A stretch of DNA of 64,000 nucleotides from DATATV01 sp035551355. GTDB taxonomy: Bacteria; Actinomycetota; Actinomycetes; Mycobacteriales; Pseudonocardiaceae. The notes beneath the pieces were generated by a model. The model was not told where the DNA came from. It saw nothing but the letters and a program-made list of their open reading frames with translations, and made no database searches. A program made the position numbers and the translations under genes. Positions 33,984-43,050 of this stretch are shown here, piece after piece; the first letter of the stretch is position 1; each line of letters opens with the position of its first letter. The DNA lies in NCBI GenBank assembly GCA_035551355.1, contig DASZNF010000141.1, positions 124,001 through 188,000 of the forward strand. Direction: 5' to 3'.

Positions 33984-34944
33984 CCTGGCCGCGGGCGCGG
34001 CCCGCCGGGTGAACCGGGCGCAACTGGTCGGCTGGCTGCGCGACTACGGCGTGTACGGCGGCATCGTGGTGCTGCTGATCGTGGACACCGCGCTGAACCC
34101 GAACTTCCTGTCCGCCTCCGATCTGCGGGTGCAGACCTACCAGCTGGTGCCCACTTTGCTGGTGTCCCTTGGCATGGCGGTGGTCATCGCCACCGAGGGC
34201 GTGGACCTGTCGGTGGGCGCGGTGATCGCGCTGGCCGCCTCGCTGATCCCGCTGTATCTGGGCTACAGCGCCTGGATCGCGGTGCTCGTGTGCCTGGTCG
34301 GCGGGGCGATCGCCGGGCTGGTCAACGGTTTGCTGGTGGCCGCGGCCGGAGTGCAGCCGATCGTGGCCACCCTGGCCATGATGATCGGCCTGCGCGGTGT
34401 CGCGGTCATCTTCAACGGCAACCAGGCCAAGCCGATCTTCGACGAAACCCTGACCGGCCTTGGCCTCAACAGCACGTTCGGGGTGCCGGTGATGGCCTGG
34501 ATCGCCCTGGTGGTGATCGCCGTCGCGGTGTTCGTGGTGCGCAGGTCCGCGTTCGGGCAACGGATGCTGGCCGTCGGCGACAACCGGGTGGCCAGCCAGC
34601 TGGCCGGTCTGCCGGTGCGCCGGGTACTGCTCACCGTGTACATCATCTCCGGGCTGCTGGCCGCGCTGGCCGGGGTGCTGCTGGTCGGGCACGGCGCCGA
34701 GGCCGACCCGGCCAACCAGGGCCTGAACATCGAACTGTCCGCGATCACCGCCGTGGTGGTCGGCGGCACGCCGTTGACCGGCGGCCGCATCCGGGTGATC
34801 GGCACGGTGGCGGGAGCGCTGTTCATGCAGTTGCTGTCGGCCACGCTGATCCAGCACAACGTGCCCAACTCCTACGCCCAGATGGTGGAGGCCGTGATCA
34901 TCTGCGCCGCGGTGTACGTGGCCAGGGAGCGGGGAAGCCGATGA
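33973..34944 (+). CDS. Sugar ABC transporter permease 1 (RbsC-like)
   Basis: A 323-residue inner-membrane permease of the BPD_transp_2 family with about 9-10 helices. The conserved cytoplasmic loop EGVDLSVGAVIALAA and the later GLPVRRVLLTVYIISG stretch, where the protein contacts the ATPase, are clear. ATG 33973 overlaps the ATPase stop and the stop overlaps the second permease start (ATGA). Two different permeases follow one ATPase, so a heterodimeric channel is probable. Confidence 0.94.
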   Translation: MTADLAAGAARRVNRAQLVGWLRDYGVYGGIVVLLIVDTALNPNFLSASDLRVQTYQLVPTLLVSLGMAVVIATEGVDLSVGAVIALAASLIPLYLGYSAWIAVLVCLVGGAIAGLVNGLLVAAAGVQPIVATLAMMIGLRGVAVIFNGNQAKPIFDETLTGLGLNSTFGVPVMAWIALVVIAVAVFVVRRSAFGQRMLAVGDNRVASQLAGLPVRRVLLTVYIISGLLAALAGVLLVGHGAEADPANQGLNIELSAITAVVVGGTPLTGGRIRVIGTVAGALFMQLLSATLIQHNVPNSYAQMVEAVIICAAVYVARERGSR

Positions 34945-35966
34945 GCAGCGGCACCGAAACCCAGCCCGGCGCCGCGGTGGATCCCACCCCTCCGGTGACC
35001 GGGCAGACCGCGCAGACCCGCACCGAGCGGCTGCTGGAACTGGTGCAGCGCCAGGGCGCGATCGCCGTGCTGGTGCTGGTGGTGATCGTCTCCTCGGTCA
35101 CCTCGCCCGGATTCGTGTCCGGCGGCAACATCACCAGCATCCTGGTCGGCAACTCCTACCAGGCGCTGCTCGCGCTGGGCATGACCTTCGTGATCATCTC
35201 CGGCGGCATCGACCTGTCCGTCGGCTCGGTGTTCGCGCTGGGCGGCGTGCTGGCCGCCTGGGGCGCCGGGCACGGCGGGCCGCTGGCGGCCATCCTGCTG
35301 CCGCTGGTGGTGTGCGGCGCTTTCGGCCTGGTGCAAGGACTTCTGGTGGCGCGCACCGGAATGGCGCCGTTCATCGTCACCCTGGCCGGCATGCTCGGCG
35401 CCCGCGGCCTGTTGCAGGCGATCAGCCACGAGGGGCAGAGCACCTATCAGGTGCCGGCCGGTTCCTGGTTCGCCGCGCTGGGCCGGGGCACCTGGCCGCC
35501 GGTGCTCACCGCGGTCGTGCTGTTCGCGCTGGGTGCGTTGCTGTTGCAGCGAACCCGGTTCGGGCACAATGTGTTCGCCTTGGGCGGCAACGAGAACGCG
35601 GCCACGCTGATGGGCGTTCCGGTGCGCCGCACCAAAACCCTGGTCTACGTCCTGTCCGGATTGCTGGCCGGCGGGGCGGGCATGCTGAACGCCTCCCGGC
35701 TGACCTCGGGGGTCACCGAGATCGGTGTCGGCTACGAACTGACCGCGATCGCGGTGACCGTCATCGGCGGCACGCTGCTGGCCGGTGGCGCGGGCTCGGT
35801 GCTGGGCACCGCGGCCGGTGTGCTGCTGCTGGCGGTCATCCAGAACCTGATCGGTCACTACATCTCGCAGTACGGCTCCTCCGCCTCGGCGGCGGTCAAC
35901 GGCGCGTTCCTGGCCGTGGTCGTGCTGTTGCAGACCTACCTCAGTCGAGCAAGACGCATCAACTGA
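34941..35966 (+). CDS. Sugar ABC transporter permease 2 (RbsC-like)
   Basis: A 341-residue second permease of the same family as its upstream neighbour, with a longer polar N-terminal tail (about residues 1-35). Key segments are SGGIDLSVGSVFALGG and the coupling region GVPVRRTKTLVYVLSGLLAGG. The start ATG overlaps the previous stop. Together with the first permease, the ATPase and the binding lipoprotein it completes the importer. The next gene, 27 bases on, encodes an exported enzyme probably serving the same substrate. Confidence 0.94.
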   Translation: MSSGTETQPGAAVDPTPPVTGQTAQTRTERLLELVQRQGAIAVLVLVVIVSSVTSPGFVSGGNITSILVGNSYQALLALGMTFVIISGGIDLSVGSVFALGGVLAAWGAGHGGPLAAILLPLVVCGAFGLVQGLLVARTGMAPFIVTLAGMLGARGLLQAISHEGQSTYQVPAGSWFAALGRGTWPPVLTAVVLFALGALLLQRTRFGHNVFALGGNENAATLMGVPVRRTKTLVYVLSGLLAGGAGMLNASRLTSGVTEIGVGYELTAIAVTVIGGTLLAGGAGSVLGTAAGVLLLAVIQNLIGHYISQYGSSASAAVNGAFLAVVVLLQTYLSRARRIN

Positions 35967-35993
35967 GTCACGCTGAAAACCCGGGAGACACCC

Positions 35994-38189
35994 ATGTCCG
36001 ATGACGCACGTGCCAAGGCCGATCCCGCCACAGCCCCCGACGACGGTGTGTCCCGCCGCAACCTGCTGCGCCTGTCCGGTGCGGCCGGCCTGTCGCTGGC
36101 CGCCCTGCCGCTGCTGACCGGCACCGCCTCGGCCGCGACGACGGCCAGCGACGCCGGCGCCCCGGCCAACGCCACCGGCGGCCTGTCCGGTTTCACCCCG
36201 ATCCGCCCGCCCGCCACTCCACTGGCCGTGCGCTCGCCCTACCTGTCCACCTGGCTGGCCGCGGACAACCTGCCCGGCACCTGGCCGAATTTCTGGACCG
36301 GCCGGACCACCGCGATGGGCGGCCTGGCCCGGATCGACGGCGTGGCCTACACGTTCATGGGCGCCCCGGCCCTGCCCGACGGCCAGCCCGCGCCGCTGGG
36401 CATGAAGCAGACCAACCTCACCGTCACCGCCACCCGTTCGGTGTTCACACTGGTCGGCGGCGGGGTGCAACTGGTCGTCACGTTCCTGTCCCCGATCGAG
36501 CCGGGGGACCTGCGCCGCCAGTCGACGCCGCTGTCCTACGTGTCGGTGCAGGCCAGCAGCGCCGACGGCCGGCCGCACCAGGTCAGCGTGTACCTGGACA
36601 TCAGCGCGGAGTGGACCAACAGCGACTCCGGCACCCAGGTCGGCTGGACCCAGTCCACCGACTCCGGCGTGATCAACCTGGCCGTGTCCCCGGTGAGCCC
36701 CCGGGTGCTGGCCGAGAACGGCGACATGGCGGCCTGGGGCACCGTGGTGTGGAGCTCGCCGCAGCGGTCCGGGCTGACCTGGCAGATCGGCCAGGACACG
36801 GTGGTGCGCACCCAGGCCACCACCACCGGGGCCCTGGCCAACACGGTGGATTCCGCCCAGCCGCGGGCGATCGGCGACCGCTGGCCGGTGTTCGGCTTCA
36901 ACCTGGACCTGGGCACCGTGCGCGGCCCCAGCGCCCCGTTCACCGTGTCCGTCGGCCACATCCGCACCCCGGCCGTGAGCTACCTGACCACTCCGCTGCA
37001 GCCGTTGTGGACCACGTACTTCGGGTCGTGGCAGGACATGGTGGCGTTCTTCCACGCCGACACCAGCGCCGCGGCCGGCCGGTCGCAGAAGCTGGACAAG
37101 CAGATCGACAACGCGGCCAAGGACGCGGGTGGGCCGCAGTACGCGGCGCTGTGCGCGCTGGCCGTGCGGCAGGCCTTCGGCGCCACCGAACTGGTGGTGC
37201 GCAACGGAAAGCCGTGGGCGTTCCTGAAGGAGATCTCCAGCGACGGCAACGTGTCCAGTGTGGACGTCACCTACCCGGGCATACCGGTGTTCGCCTACCT
37301 GGACCCGCAGTACCTGGGCCTGCTGCTGGCCCCGTTGCTGGACTACGCCGAGCACGGCGGCTGGCCCAAGCAGTTCGCCGAGCACGACCTCGGCTCGTCG
37401 TACCCGAACGCCGCCGGGCACAACGACGGCAACGAGGAGGACATGCCGGTCGAGGAGTCGGCCAACATGCTGATCATGTCGGCGGCCTACCTCAAGGGCG
37501 TGGACTCGGCCGCCGCCACGAGCTTCGTGACCACGCACTACCCGATCCTCAAGCAGTGGGCCGACTACCTGGTGGCCAACGCGCTGGACCCGGGGTACCA
37601 GAACCAGACCGACGACTTCACCGGCTTCATCGCGCACAGCGTGAACCTGGCCCTGAAGGGCATTCTCGGCATCGGCGCGATGGGCCAGATCGCCACCGCG
37701 GCGGGGAACAAGACCGATGCGGCCAGCTATGCGGCCACCGCGAAGAACTACATCGGCCAGTGGGTAACCAAGGCCACCGACTCCAGTGGCGCCAACCTGA
37801 AGCTGGCCTACGACCAGCCGGGCACCTGGAGCCTGAAGTACAACGGCTACCCCGATCAGCTGCTCGGCCTGGGTCTGGTGCCCGCGGCGGTGGCCGACGA
37901 GGAGGCCGCCTGGTACCTGGCCCACCGCAACCAGTACGGCCTGCCGCTGGACGACCGGCACTCCTACACCAAGGCCGACTGGGAGATGTGGACCGCAGCC
38001 TGGCAGCACAACAACCGGCAGGTCACCGCGGCGATCATCCAGGACCTGTTCGACTTCGCCAACACCACCGGCACCCGGGTGCCGTTCACCGACTGGTACG
38101 ACACGATCTCCGCGCGGCAGAGCGGTTTCCAGGCCCGCCCGGTGATCGGCGCCATCTTCGCCCTGCTCACCGTGGCCGGACGCCACTGA
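35994..38189 (+). CDS. Exported GtaA-like (DUF4965/DUF5127) protein, annotated glutaminase family
   Basis: A 731-residue exported protein. A twin-arginine signal is present (SRRNLLRLSGAAGLSLAALP, about residues 20-39) and cleavage is likely after TASAA. The body matches the fungal GtaA-like glutaminase family: an N-terminal beta domain (LARIDGVAYTFMG, QTNLTVTATRSVFTL) and a C-terminal alpha/alpha barrel (YAALCALAVRQAFGATEL, then GHNDGNEEDMPVEESANML and NGYPDQLLGLGL). Families with this barrel often cleave glycans, and the gene ends a sugar-import operon, so a carbohydrate substrate is a serious alternative to glutamine. A strong terminator follows. Confidence 0.82.
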   Translation: MSDDARAKADPATAPDDGVSRRNLLRLSGAAGLSLAALPLLTGTASAATTASDAGAPANATGGLSGFTPIRPPATPLAVRSPYLSTWLAADNLPGTWPNFWTGRTTAMGGLARIDGVAYTFMGAPALPDGQPAPLGMKQTNLTVTATRSVFTLVGGGVQLVVTFLSPIEPGDLRRQSTPLSYVSVQASSADGRPHQVSVYLDISAEWTNSDSGTQVGWTQSTDSGVINLAVSPVSPRVLAENGDMAAWGTVVWSSPQRSGLTWQIGQDTVVRTQATTTGALANTVDSAQPRAIGDRWPVFGFNLDLGTVRGPSAPFTVSVGHIRTPAVSYLTTPLQPLWTTYFGSWQDMVAFFHADTSAAAGRSQKLDKQIDNAAKDAGGPQYAALCALAVRQAFGATELVVRNGKPWAFLKEISSDGNVSSVDVTYPGIPVFAYLDPQYLGLLLAPLLDYAEHGGWPKQFAEHDLGSSYPNAAGHNDGNEEDMPVEESANMLIMSAAYLKGVDSAAATSFVTTHYPILKQWADYLVANALDPGYQNQTDDFTGFIAHSVNLALKGILGIGAMGQIATAAGNKTDAASYAATAKNYIGQWVTKATDSSGANLKLAYDQPGTWSLKYNGYPDQLLGLGLVPAAVADEEAAWYLAHRNQYGLPLDDRHSYTKADWEMWTAAWQHNNRQVTAAIIQDLFDFANTTGTRVPFTDWYDTISARQSGFQARPVIGAIFALLTVAGRH

Positions 38190-38206
38190 TGTGCTGATTC
38201 GGTCCG

Positions 38207-38240
38207 AGCGGGCGGCCACCCAACCTGGCCGCCCGCTTTT
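38207..38240 (+). terminator. Rho-independent terminator of the sugar operon
   Basis: AGCGGGCGGCCA (38207-38218) pairs perfectly with 38226-38237 across a 7-base loop, and TTTT ends the stem. It begins 18 bases after the stop of the GtaA-like gene. Confidence 0.88.
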
Positions 38241-38359
38241 CCGCTGCCCACAAGGCGGCTGTGGCCGCCGGAATCCCGCTGGAACAACAGGGTCTGGTTG
38301 ACCACCTGGTTGCCCCACACGCCCACGGCCACCAGCACCGTGCCCACCACGAACCGGCC

Positions 38360-39214
38360 TCAGCCGGATGAGTCCGCGTCACCGACCCAGCCGGTCCTCA
38401 CCCGGCCCCCGACCAGTTCCCCGGCCTGCGCGGCCTGGGCCAGCAGCGTGGTTGGCCACGTGAAGGGGCGGTCAACGGTGGGGTACAGGCCGATCGCGCC
38501 GATCAGCACGACGCAGAGGCCGGTGCGGGTGAGCAGCCCGCGCCACCGCAAAGGCAGGTCATAGTCCCGGCCCCAGACGACCGATCCGTCCGGGGCGGTC
38601 AGCCGCGCTCGGCGGCGACCGGACATTTCGAACCGCCAGCCCGCGACCCGCGGCAGAATCCAGGGCCCGGGGCTGGTCCCCTCGTGGCCGCCCACGGCCT
38701 CGGTGAACTGTTCGCCGATCGTGGTGACCGGGGTCAGGCCCATGCTCAGCAACGCGGAAATGCACCGGGTGACGCTCTCGTCGGGCCCGGTGCGTACGGC
38801 CATTTCGGACCGCAGGTCGAGGATCAGCAGCGGCTGGAACCCGTCCGGGCCGGGCAGATCGGCCATCATGATCTGCCAGTCCGATCGAGCCGTTTGCCGG
38901 CCGGTCCCCGGCTCGGTCAGGGCCAGCGGTTCCAGCGGGCCGGTGCTGACGACCTGCGATGGCGAGCACTCCGCGTGCGCGAGGGCGGTCCGGGCGGCGT
39001 CCTCGTCCCGTTCGGCGATCACGGTGGTGGCCTCGGCATATCCGTCGCGCGGGCCCAGTTCGGCGATCACCGTGACGGGCTCGGTGTTCGCATCGCCCCG
39101 GCCACCGCAGTGCCAGCAGCGGAACGGGCCGTAGCCGGGGCTGTGCCGTAACTCGTGGAGATTCTCGGCGCCCATCATGCCGGCCACCTCGGCGCTGGCC
39201 TGAATATCGCGCAT
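38360..39214 (-). CDS. Hypothetical protein with C-terminal membrane helix
   Basis: A 284-residue protein I do not recognise. Near the N-terminus is FRCWHCGGRGD (about 33-43), a CxxC knuckle. The middle is soluble (GPRDGYAEATTVIAERDEDAA and a MMADLPGPDGFQPLLILDL strand), and residues 235-257 form one hydrophobic helix before a short tail. The ATG at 39212-39214 has no ribosome site; CATACT lies 6 nt upstream, a weak match to the leaderless pattern. It converges on the sugar operon terminator, and its upstream neighbour is the GH92 gene in the same direction 174 bases away. Confidence 0.6.
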   Translation of the reverse strand: MRDIQASAEVAGMMGAENLHELRHSPGYGPFRCWHCGGRGDANTEPVTVIAELGPRDGYAEATTVIAERDEDAARTALAHAECSPSQVVSTGPLEPLALTEPGTGRQTARSDWQIMMADLPGPDGFQPLLILDLRSEMAVRTGPDESVTRCISALLSMGLTPVTTIGEQFTEAVGGHEGTSPGPWILPRVAGWRFEMSGRRRARLTAPDGSVVWGRDYDLPLRWRGLLTRTGLCVVLIGAIGLYPTVDRPFTWPTTLLAQAAQAGELVGGRVRTGWVGDADSSG

Positions 39215-39326
39215 CGGCCCAGTATGCCCGGCGCTGACTTCCGGTGGTGGGCCGTGAAAATGCGGACCGAGCTGATCGCCGGACAACCACGGTGCGGCGC
39301 GGAAACCCATGCCCCCAATCTCGACG

Positions 39327-39370
39327 CGACGCCCCGATCATGCGCGGTGGGCGACACGATCGGGGCGTCG
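39327..39370 (-). terminator. Hairpin terminator after GH92
   Basis: A perfect 13 bp inverted repeat (39327-39339 with 39358-39370) with an 18-base loop lies 18 bases beyond the GH92 stop on the minus strand. Confidence 0.65.
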
Positions 39371-39388
39371 TTGGGGAGCGATCAGCCG

Positions 39389-42300
39389 TTAACTTTGTGG
39401 CGTCAGCAGCTGGATGGACGCGGCGCTGCCGTAGAGATCCACCGGCCCGGCGTCCGCGGTGCGCACCTGCAGGTGGGTGTCCGCGGCATTGGGCACGTCA
39501 CCTTGCAGGGTCAGCGTGATCGGGGTCGCGGTCAGCGGCACCGTCGCGCCGGTCAGGTCCGAACTTCCGTTCCAGAAGTCCAGGTACACCTCGCCCTGGC
39601 CCTCCAGTGTGACCGACACCTGGTAGCTCTGCCCGGCGGGCAGCTGGCTGGGCGGGTCGGTCCAGATCCAGGTGTTCGGCCCAGCGTTGGTCGAGCTCCA
39701 GTGGATCGCACTGGCGCCCGACGACGGGGCGGTGGCCGGGGTGAGGCTGCCCTGCACCGAGCCGACCCCGTTCTCCACCGGTCCGGACCAGCTCAGCTGG
39801 CCGGTGGGGGTGTCACCGAGCAGGTTCGGGCCGGTGGGCACCAGGATGATCGGCTTGCGCCCGGGCGGGAACTGCAGCGGACCGGACGGATAGGACGGCG
39901 GTGCGGCCGCGGCCGTCGCGGCCCAGCTGGTGTTCGGCGTGGCGCTCATGGTGAACGACAGCTGGGTCGGCGCCTCCGGCCGGTAGCCGGTCGAACCGGT
40001 CACCATGGTCGAGGGCAGCCAGGCCGCCGTCCACGGCTTTCCGTTGACCCGCAACGAGTCCACGTACGTGCTGGTGGTCGCGCCCGGTGCGGACAGCGCC
40101 ACCTGGCGGCCGTCGGCCTGGGTGATCTGCACCCGGGGGAAGATCGGCGCGCCCAGCGCGAGCACCGGGGTGCCCGGCGTGGTCGGGTACAGCCCGATAC
40201 TGGACCAGATGTACCAGGAACTCATCGCGCCCAGGTCGTCGTTGCCCGGTTCGCCGCCCGGATCGTTGGCGTAGACCGAGGTGAGCAGCTTGTGCACGAT
40301 GGCCTGCGTCTTGTACGGCGCGCCGGTGTAGTCGTAGAGCCACGGGGTGGCGAACGCGGGCTCGTTGCCCGCCCACTCGTAGGGCAGGTCCGGCCCGGCC
40401 TGCAGGTACTGGAAGAAGTTGTCCAGCCTGGCATTTGCCGCCGCGTCGCCGCCCAGCGCGCTGATCAGGCCGGCGAAGTTCTGCGGGATCATCCAGGTGT
40501 ACTGGGCCGCGTTGCCCTCCTGGAAGCCGCTCTGCCCGAAGCTGCCCATCCCGGTGGTGGTCGGATCACCGGCCGGGAACTGCCCGGTGCCATCGCGCGG
40601 CTCGACGTAGCCCGCGTCGGTGTTGAACACGTTGGTCCAGTTCTGTGACCGGGCCAGGAAGGTCTGGTACGTCGTGCTGTCGCCAAGGGTCTTGGCGACC
40701 TGGGCGATGCCGAAGTCCGCGGTGGCGTACTCCAGCGTCTGCGACGCACCGTTGTCCACGGGGGACAGCGAACTCTGCTGCGTGTTCGGCACGTACCCCA
40801 GCGACTGGTAGTCCGAGAGCTGCGGGCGTTCGGTGTACCAGCCCTGGCCGAGCTGGCTGGTGGTCGGCACCGTGGTGGCGCCCTTGATCATCGCGGCCAG
40901 GGCGCCCTTGAGGTCGAAGTCCTTGGCCCCGAAGGCATACGCCTCGGCGATCATGGCGTCGGCGGCGTCACCGTTCATCACGTCGGTGTAGTCGTTGGCA
41001 AAACCCCACTTCGGGAACCAGCCGCCCTGCTGCTGGTCGTTGAGCAGCGAGGTCATCATCTGCGATGTCTGTTCCGGCACCAGCATCGCCAGCAGGGGTA
41101 TCTCCGAGCGGTAGACGTCCCAGCCGGAGAAGTTCGCATACTGCACCTGGCCCCGCGCGGTGCGGTGCACCTTGTCGTCGAAACCGAGGTAGTCGCCGTT
41201 GACGTCGGAGAAGATGCTCGGCTCCACCAGCGCGTGGTACATCGCGGTGTAGAACTCGACCTGCTGATCGTGCGTGCCGCCGCCGATCCGGATCCGGTTG
41301 AGCAACTGGCTCCACTGGTTGCGCGTGGAGTCGGCCACCGCGCCCACGTCCCAGCCCCGGTCCTCCGCGGCCAGATTGGCCCAGGCGTCGGCGGTGGACA
41401 CGTAGGAGATGGCCACCTTCATCCGCACCTGGCTCTGCTTCTGGGTGTTGAAGCTGACGTAGGCGCCGGAGTTCAGCCCGGTGGTCGAGGCGACCTGGGT
41501 GCGCGACTGGCCGCCGTGCGCCTCGGTGCCCTGGGGCGCGATCGCCGCGCCGGTGGCCGGCTTTCCGTTGGGCGCGGCCGGAGTCCGCTGCTGGCCGGAG
41601 CCGTGACTGCTGGTGGAGGCGGCGCCCGGGGTGGTGATCACCGACTCCTGCCGGATGGACGCCGCCGAGGCCACCAGGTTCACCGGCCCGGCGGCCGAAG
41701 TGCGCACCTGGAACTGGGGCGCGCCAATGGATCCGGAGGGGATCGTGGTGTCCACGGTCAACGTCACCGGGGTCGAGGTGAGGGTCACCGGGTCGCTGCT
41801 CACGTCCTGCTGGCCGTTGTAGAAGTCCAGGTACACCGTGCCGGTGCCGGACAGGGTCACGCTCGCCTCGTACGGCTGGCCCTGCGTCAAACCGGTTGGG
41901 GTGGCCTGGATCCAGCTGTTGGCCAGCGCCGAGTCCTGCTGCCAGGCGATGGCGCTCTGCCCGTCGGCGGTGGTGGTCGGGGTGATCGTCGGGGTGCTGC
42001 CGCCGCTGGCGATCTCGTGGTAGTTCCAGCCCAGCGCACCGGTGGGCTGGGTGAAAGCGTTGTCCCCGGTCGGCGCGGTGTGCCAGGTGCCGGAGGTGGC
42101 GAACGATCGGTCGAAGCTGGCCACGAAGTACACCGGGTAGGTGCCCGGGGTGCCGCAGAACTGGCCCGCGGTCTCGGTGCCGGTGACCGTGTTGTTGCCG
42201 ATCACCTGCACGCTGGCCGACTTGTTGCCCGACTGCGCCGCGCCCATCTTGAACAGCACGTTCGAGGACGTGCTGGCCGGGTAGTCGAACTGCGCGATGC

Positions 42301-42829
42301 CGGTGCGCTCGGTCGCGGCCAGCTGGGTGCCGATGGCGTTGGCGGTGGAGGGATTCAGGGTGACCGAGTAGGCGCCGGGGGAGGCGTGCTCGGAGGTGTG
42401 GTCGAAGCTCGCGGCGCTGGTCCCGGGGCTGGCGTCCAGCGCGCCCACGGTGGGCAGAATCGGGAAGTCGCCCATGGCCCCGCAGCCCGGGCCGGACATG
42501 TGGGTGAGGCTGAACCCGGTGGTGGAGGTGTCGCTGTAGTTGTATCCGCCGCCGTCCGGCCGGGACGGGGTGTCCGGGCTGAAGGTCAGCATGCCGAACG
42601 GCGCCGACGCACCCGGCGCGGTGTCCACCTGACCGACGGTCGCGCCGCCGGAACCGGTGCCGATCAACGGATCGACCAGCGAGGCCGGGTCGGTGACCAG
42701 CGCGTCGGCCGAGCCGGGCGGGGCCGCTGCGGCGACCGCGCCCGCGCTCATGGCCAAGGCCGCGAGGCTCGCGGTGGCGATGGCCGCGAGGCGTCTGCCG
42801 GGTCTGGACAGGGGTCTCGGTGCGCCCAT
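39389..42829 (-). CDS. Secreted GH92 alpha-mannosidase with two accessory modules
   Basis: A 1146-residue secreted enzyme of glycoside hydrolase family 92, calcium-dependent exo-acting alpha-mannosidases that trim N-glycans and fungal mannans. After a signal peptide (to about residue 36) the family opens with VDPLIGTG and continues THMSGPGCGAMGDFP. The catalytic barrel holds GGEPGNDDLGAMSSWYIW, the hallmark with the general-base region. Two homologous beta modules (about 252-395, inside the N-terminal domain, and 1003-1146) share the core VYLDFxNGxxD...VxLTxTPxTLT...QVRTxxAGPV and are probably carbohydrate binding. ATG 42827-42829 has GAGAGGA; a TGACAACGTTGTCA palindrome lies just upstream. 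Confidence 0.93.
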   Translation of the reverse strand: MGAPRPLSRPGRRLAAIATASLAALAMSAGAVAAAAPPGSADALVTDPASLVDPLIGTGSGGATVGQVDTAPGASAPFGMLTFSPDTPSRPDGGGYNYSDTSTTGFSLTHMSGPGCGAMGDFPILPTVGALDASPGTSAASFDHTSEHASPGAYSVTLNPSTANAIGTQLAATERTGIAQFDYPASTSSNVLFKMGAAQSGNKSASVQVIGNNTVTGTETAGQFCGTPGTYPVYFVASFDRSFATSGTWHTAPTGDNAFTQPTGALGWNYHEIASGGSTPTITPTTTADGQSAIAWQQDSALANSWIQATPTGLTQGQPYEASVTLSGTGTVYLDFYNGQQDVSSDPVTLTSTPVTLTVDTTIPSGSIGAPQFQVRTSAAGPVNLVASAASIRQESVITTPGAASTSSHGSGQQRTPAAPNGKPATGAAIAPQGTEAHGGQSRTQVASTTGLNSGAYVSFNTQKQSQVRMKVAISYVSTADAWANLAAEDRGWDVGAVADSTRNQWSQLLNRIRIGGGTHDQQVEFYTAMYHALVEPSIFSDVNGDYLGFDDKVHRTARGQVQYANFSGWDVYRSEIPLLAMLVPEQTSQMMTSLLNDQQQGGWFPKWGFANDYTDVMNGDAADAMIAEAYAFGAKDFDLKGALAAMIKGATTVPTTSQLGQGWYTERPQLSDYQSLGYVPNTQQSSLSPVDNGASQTLEYATADFGIAQVAKTLGDSTTYQTFLARSQNWTNVFNTDAGYVEPRDGTGQFPAGDPTTTGMGSFGQSGFQEGNAAQYTWMIPQNFAGLISALGGDAAANARLDNFFQYLQAGPDLPYEWAGNEPAFATPWLYDYTGAPYKTQAIVHKLLTSVYANDPGGEPGNDDLGAMSSWYIWSSIGLYPTTPGTPVLALGAPIFPRVQITQADGRQVALSAPGATTSTYVDSLRVNGKPWTAAWLPSTMVTGSTGYRPEAPTQLSFTMSATPNTSWAATAAAAPPSYPSGPLQFPPGRKPIILVPTGPNLLGDTPTGQLSWSGPVENGVGSVQGSLTPATAPSSGASAIHWSSTNAGPNTWIWTDPPSQLPAGQSYQVSVTLEGQGEVYLDFWNGSSDLTGATVPLTATPITLTLQGDVPNAADTHLQVRTADAGPVDLYGSAASIQLLTPQS

Positions 42830-42851
42830 GGTTGGTCCTCTCCACCGTGCC

Positions 42852-42865
42852 TGACAACGTTGTCA
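42852..42865. promoter_or_regulatory. Perfect palindromic operator upstream of GH92
   Basis: TGACAACGTTGTCA is a perfect 14 bp palindrome with a central CG, 23 bases upstream of the GH92 start. This is the typical layout of a LacI-family operator. No LacI gene occurs in the window, so the regulator is probably encoded elsewhere. Confidence 0.65.
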
Positions 42866-43050
42866 ATCTGCTGCTATGACGGGAAAGTTACTTCAGCCAG
42901 GTCGTGGCGACAATGGTCCGTCCGGCTTCTGTCCACCGGACAAACGGGCGCGGTGACGTGGTGTGACGGCCTCCGTGGAAATACGCCCGAGACATGACGG
43001 AGGGTTCCTGGGTGCGCCGACCGCTGCGTTGTCCGGTCGCGGGGTGGCCG

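Noticed and set aside
34872..38318. Minus-strand frame of over 1100 codons opposite the second permease and GtaA-like gene
   Set aside because: No recognisable domain; it mirrors the coding strand's GC bias.
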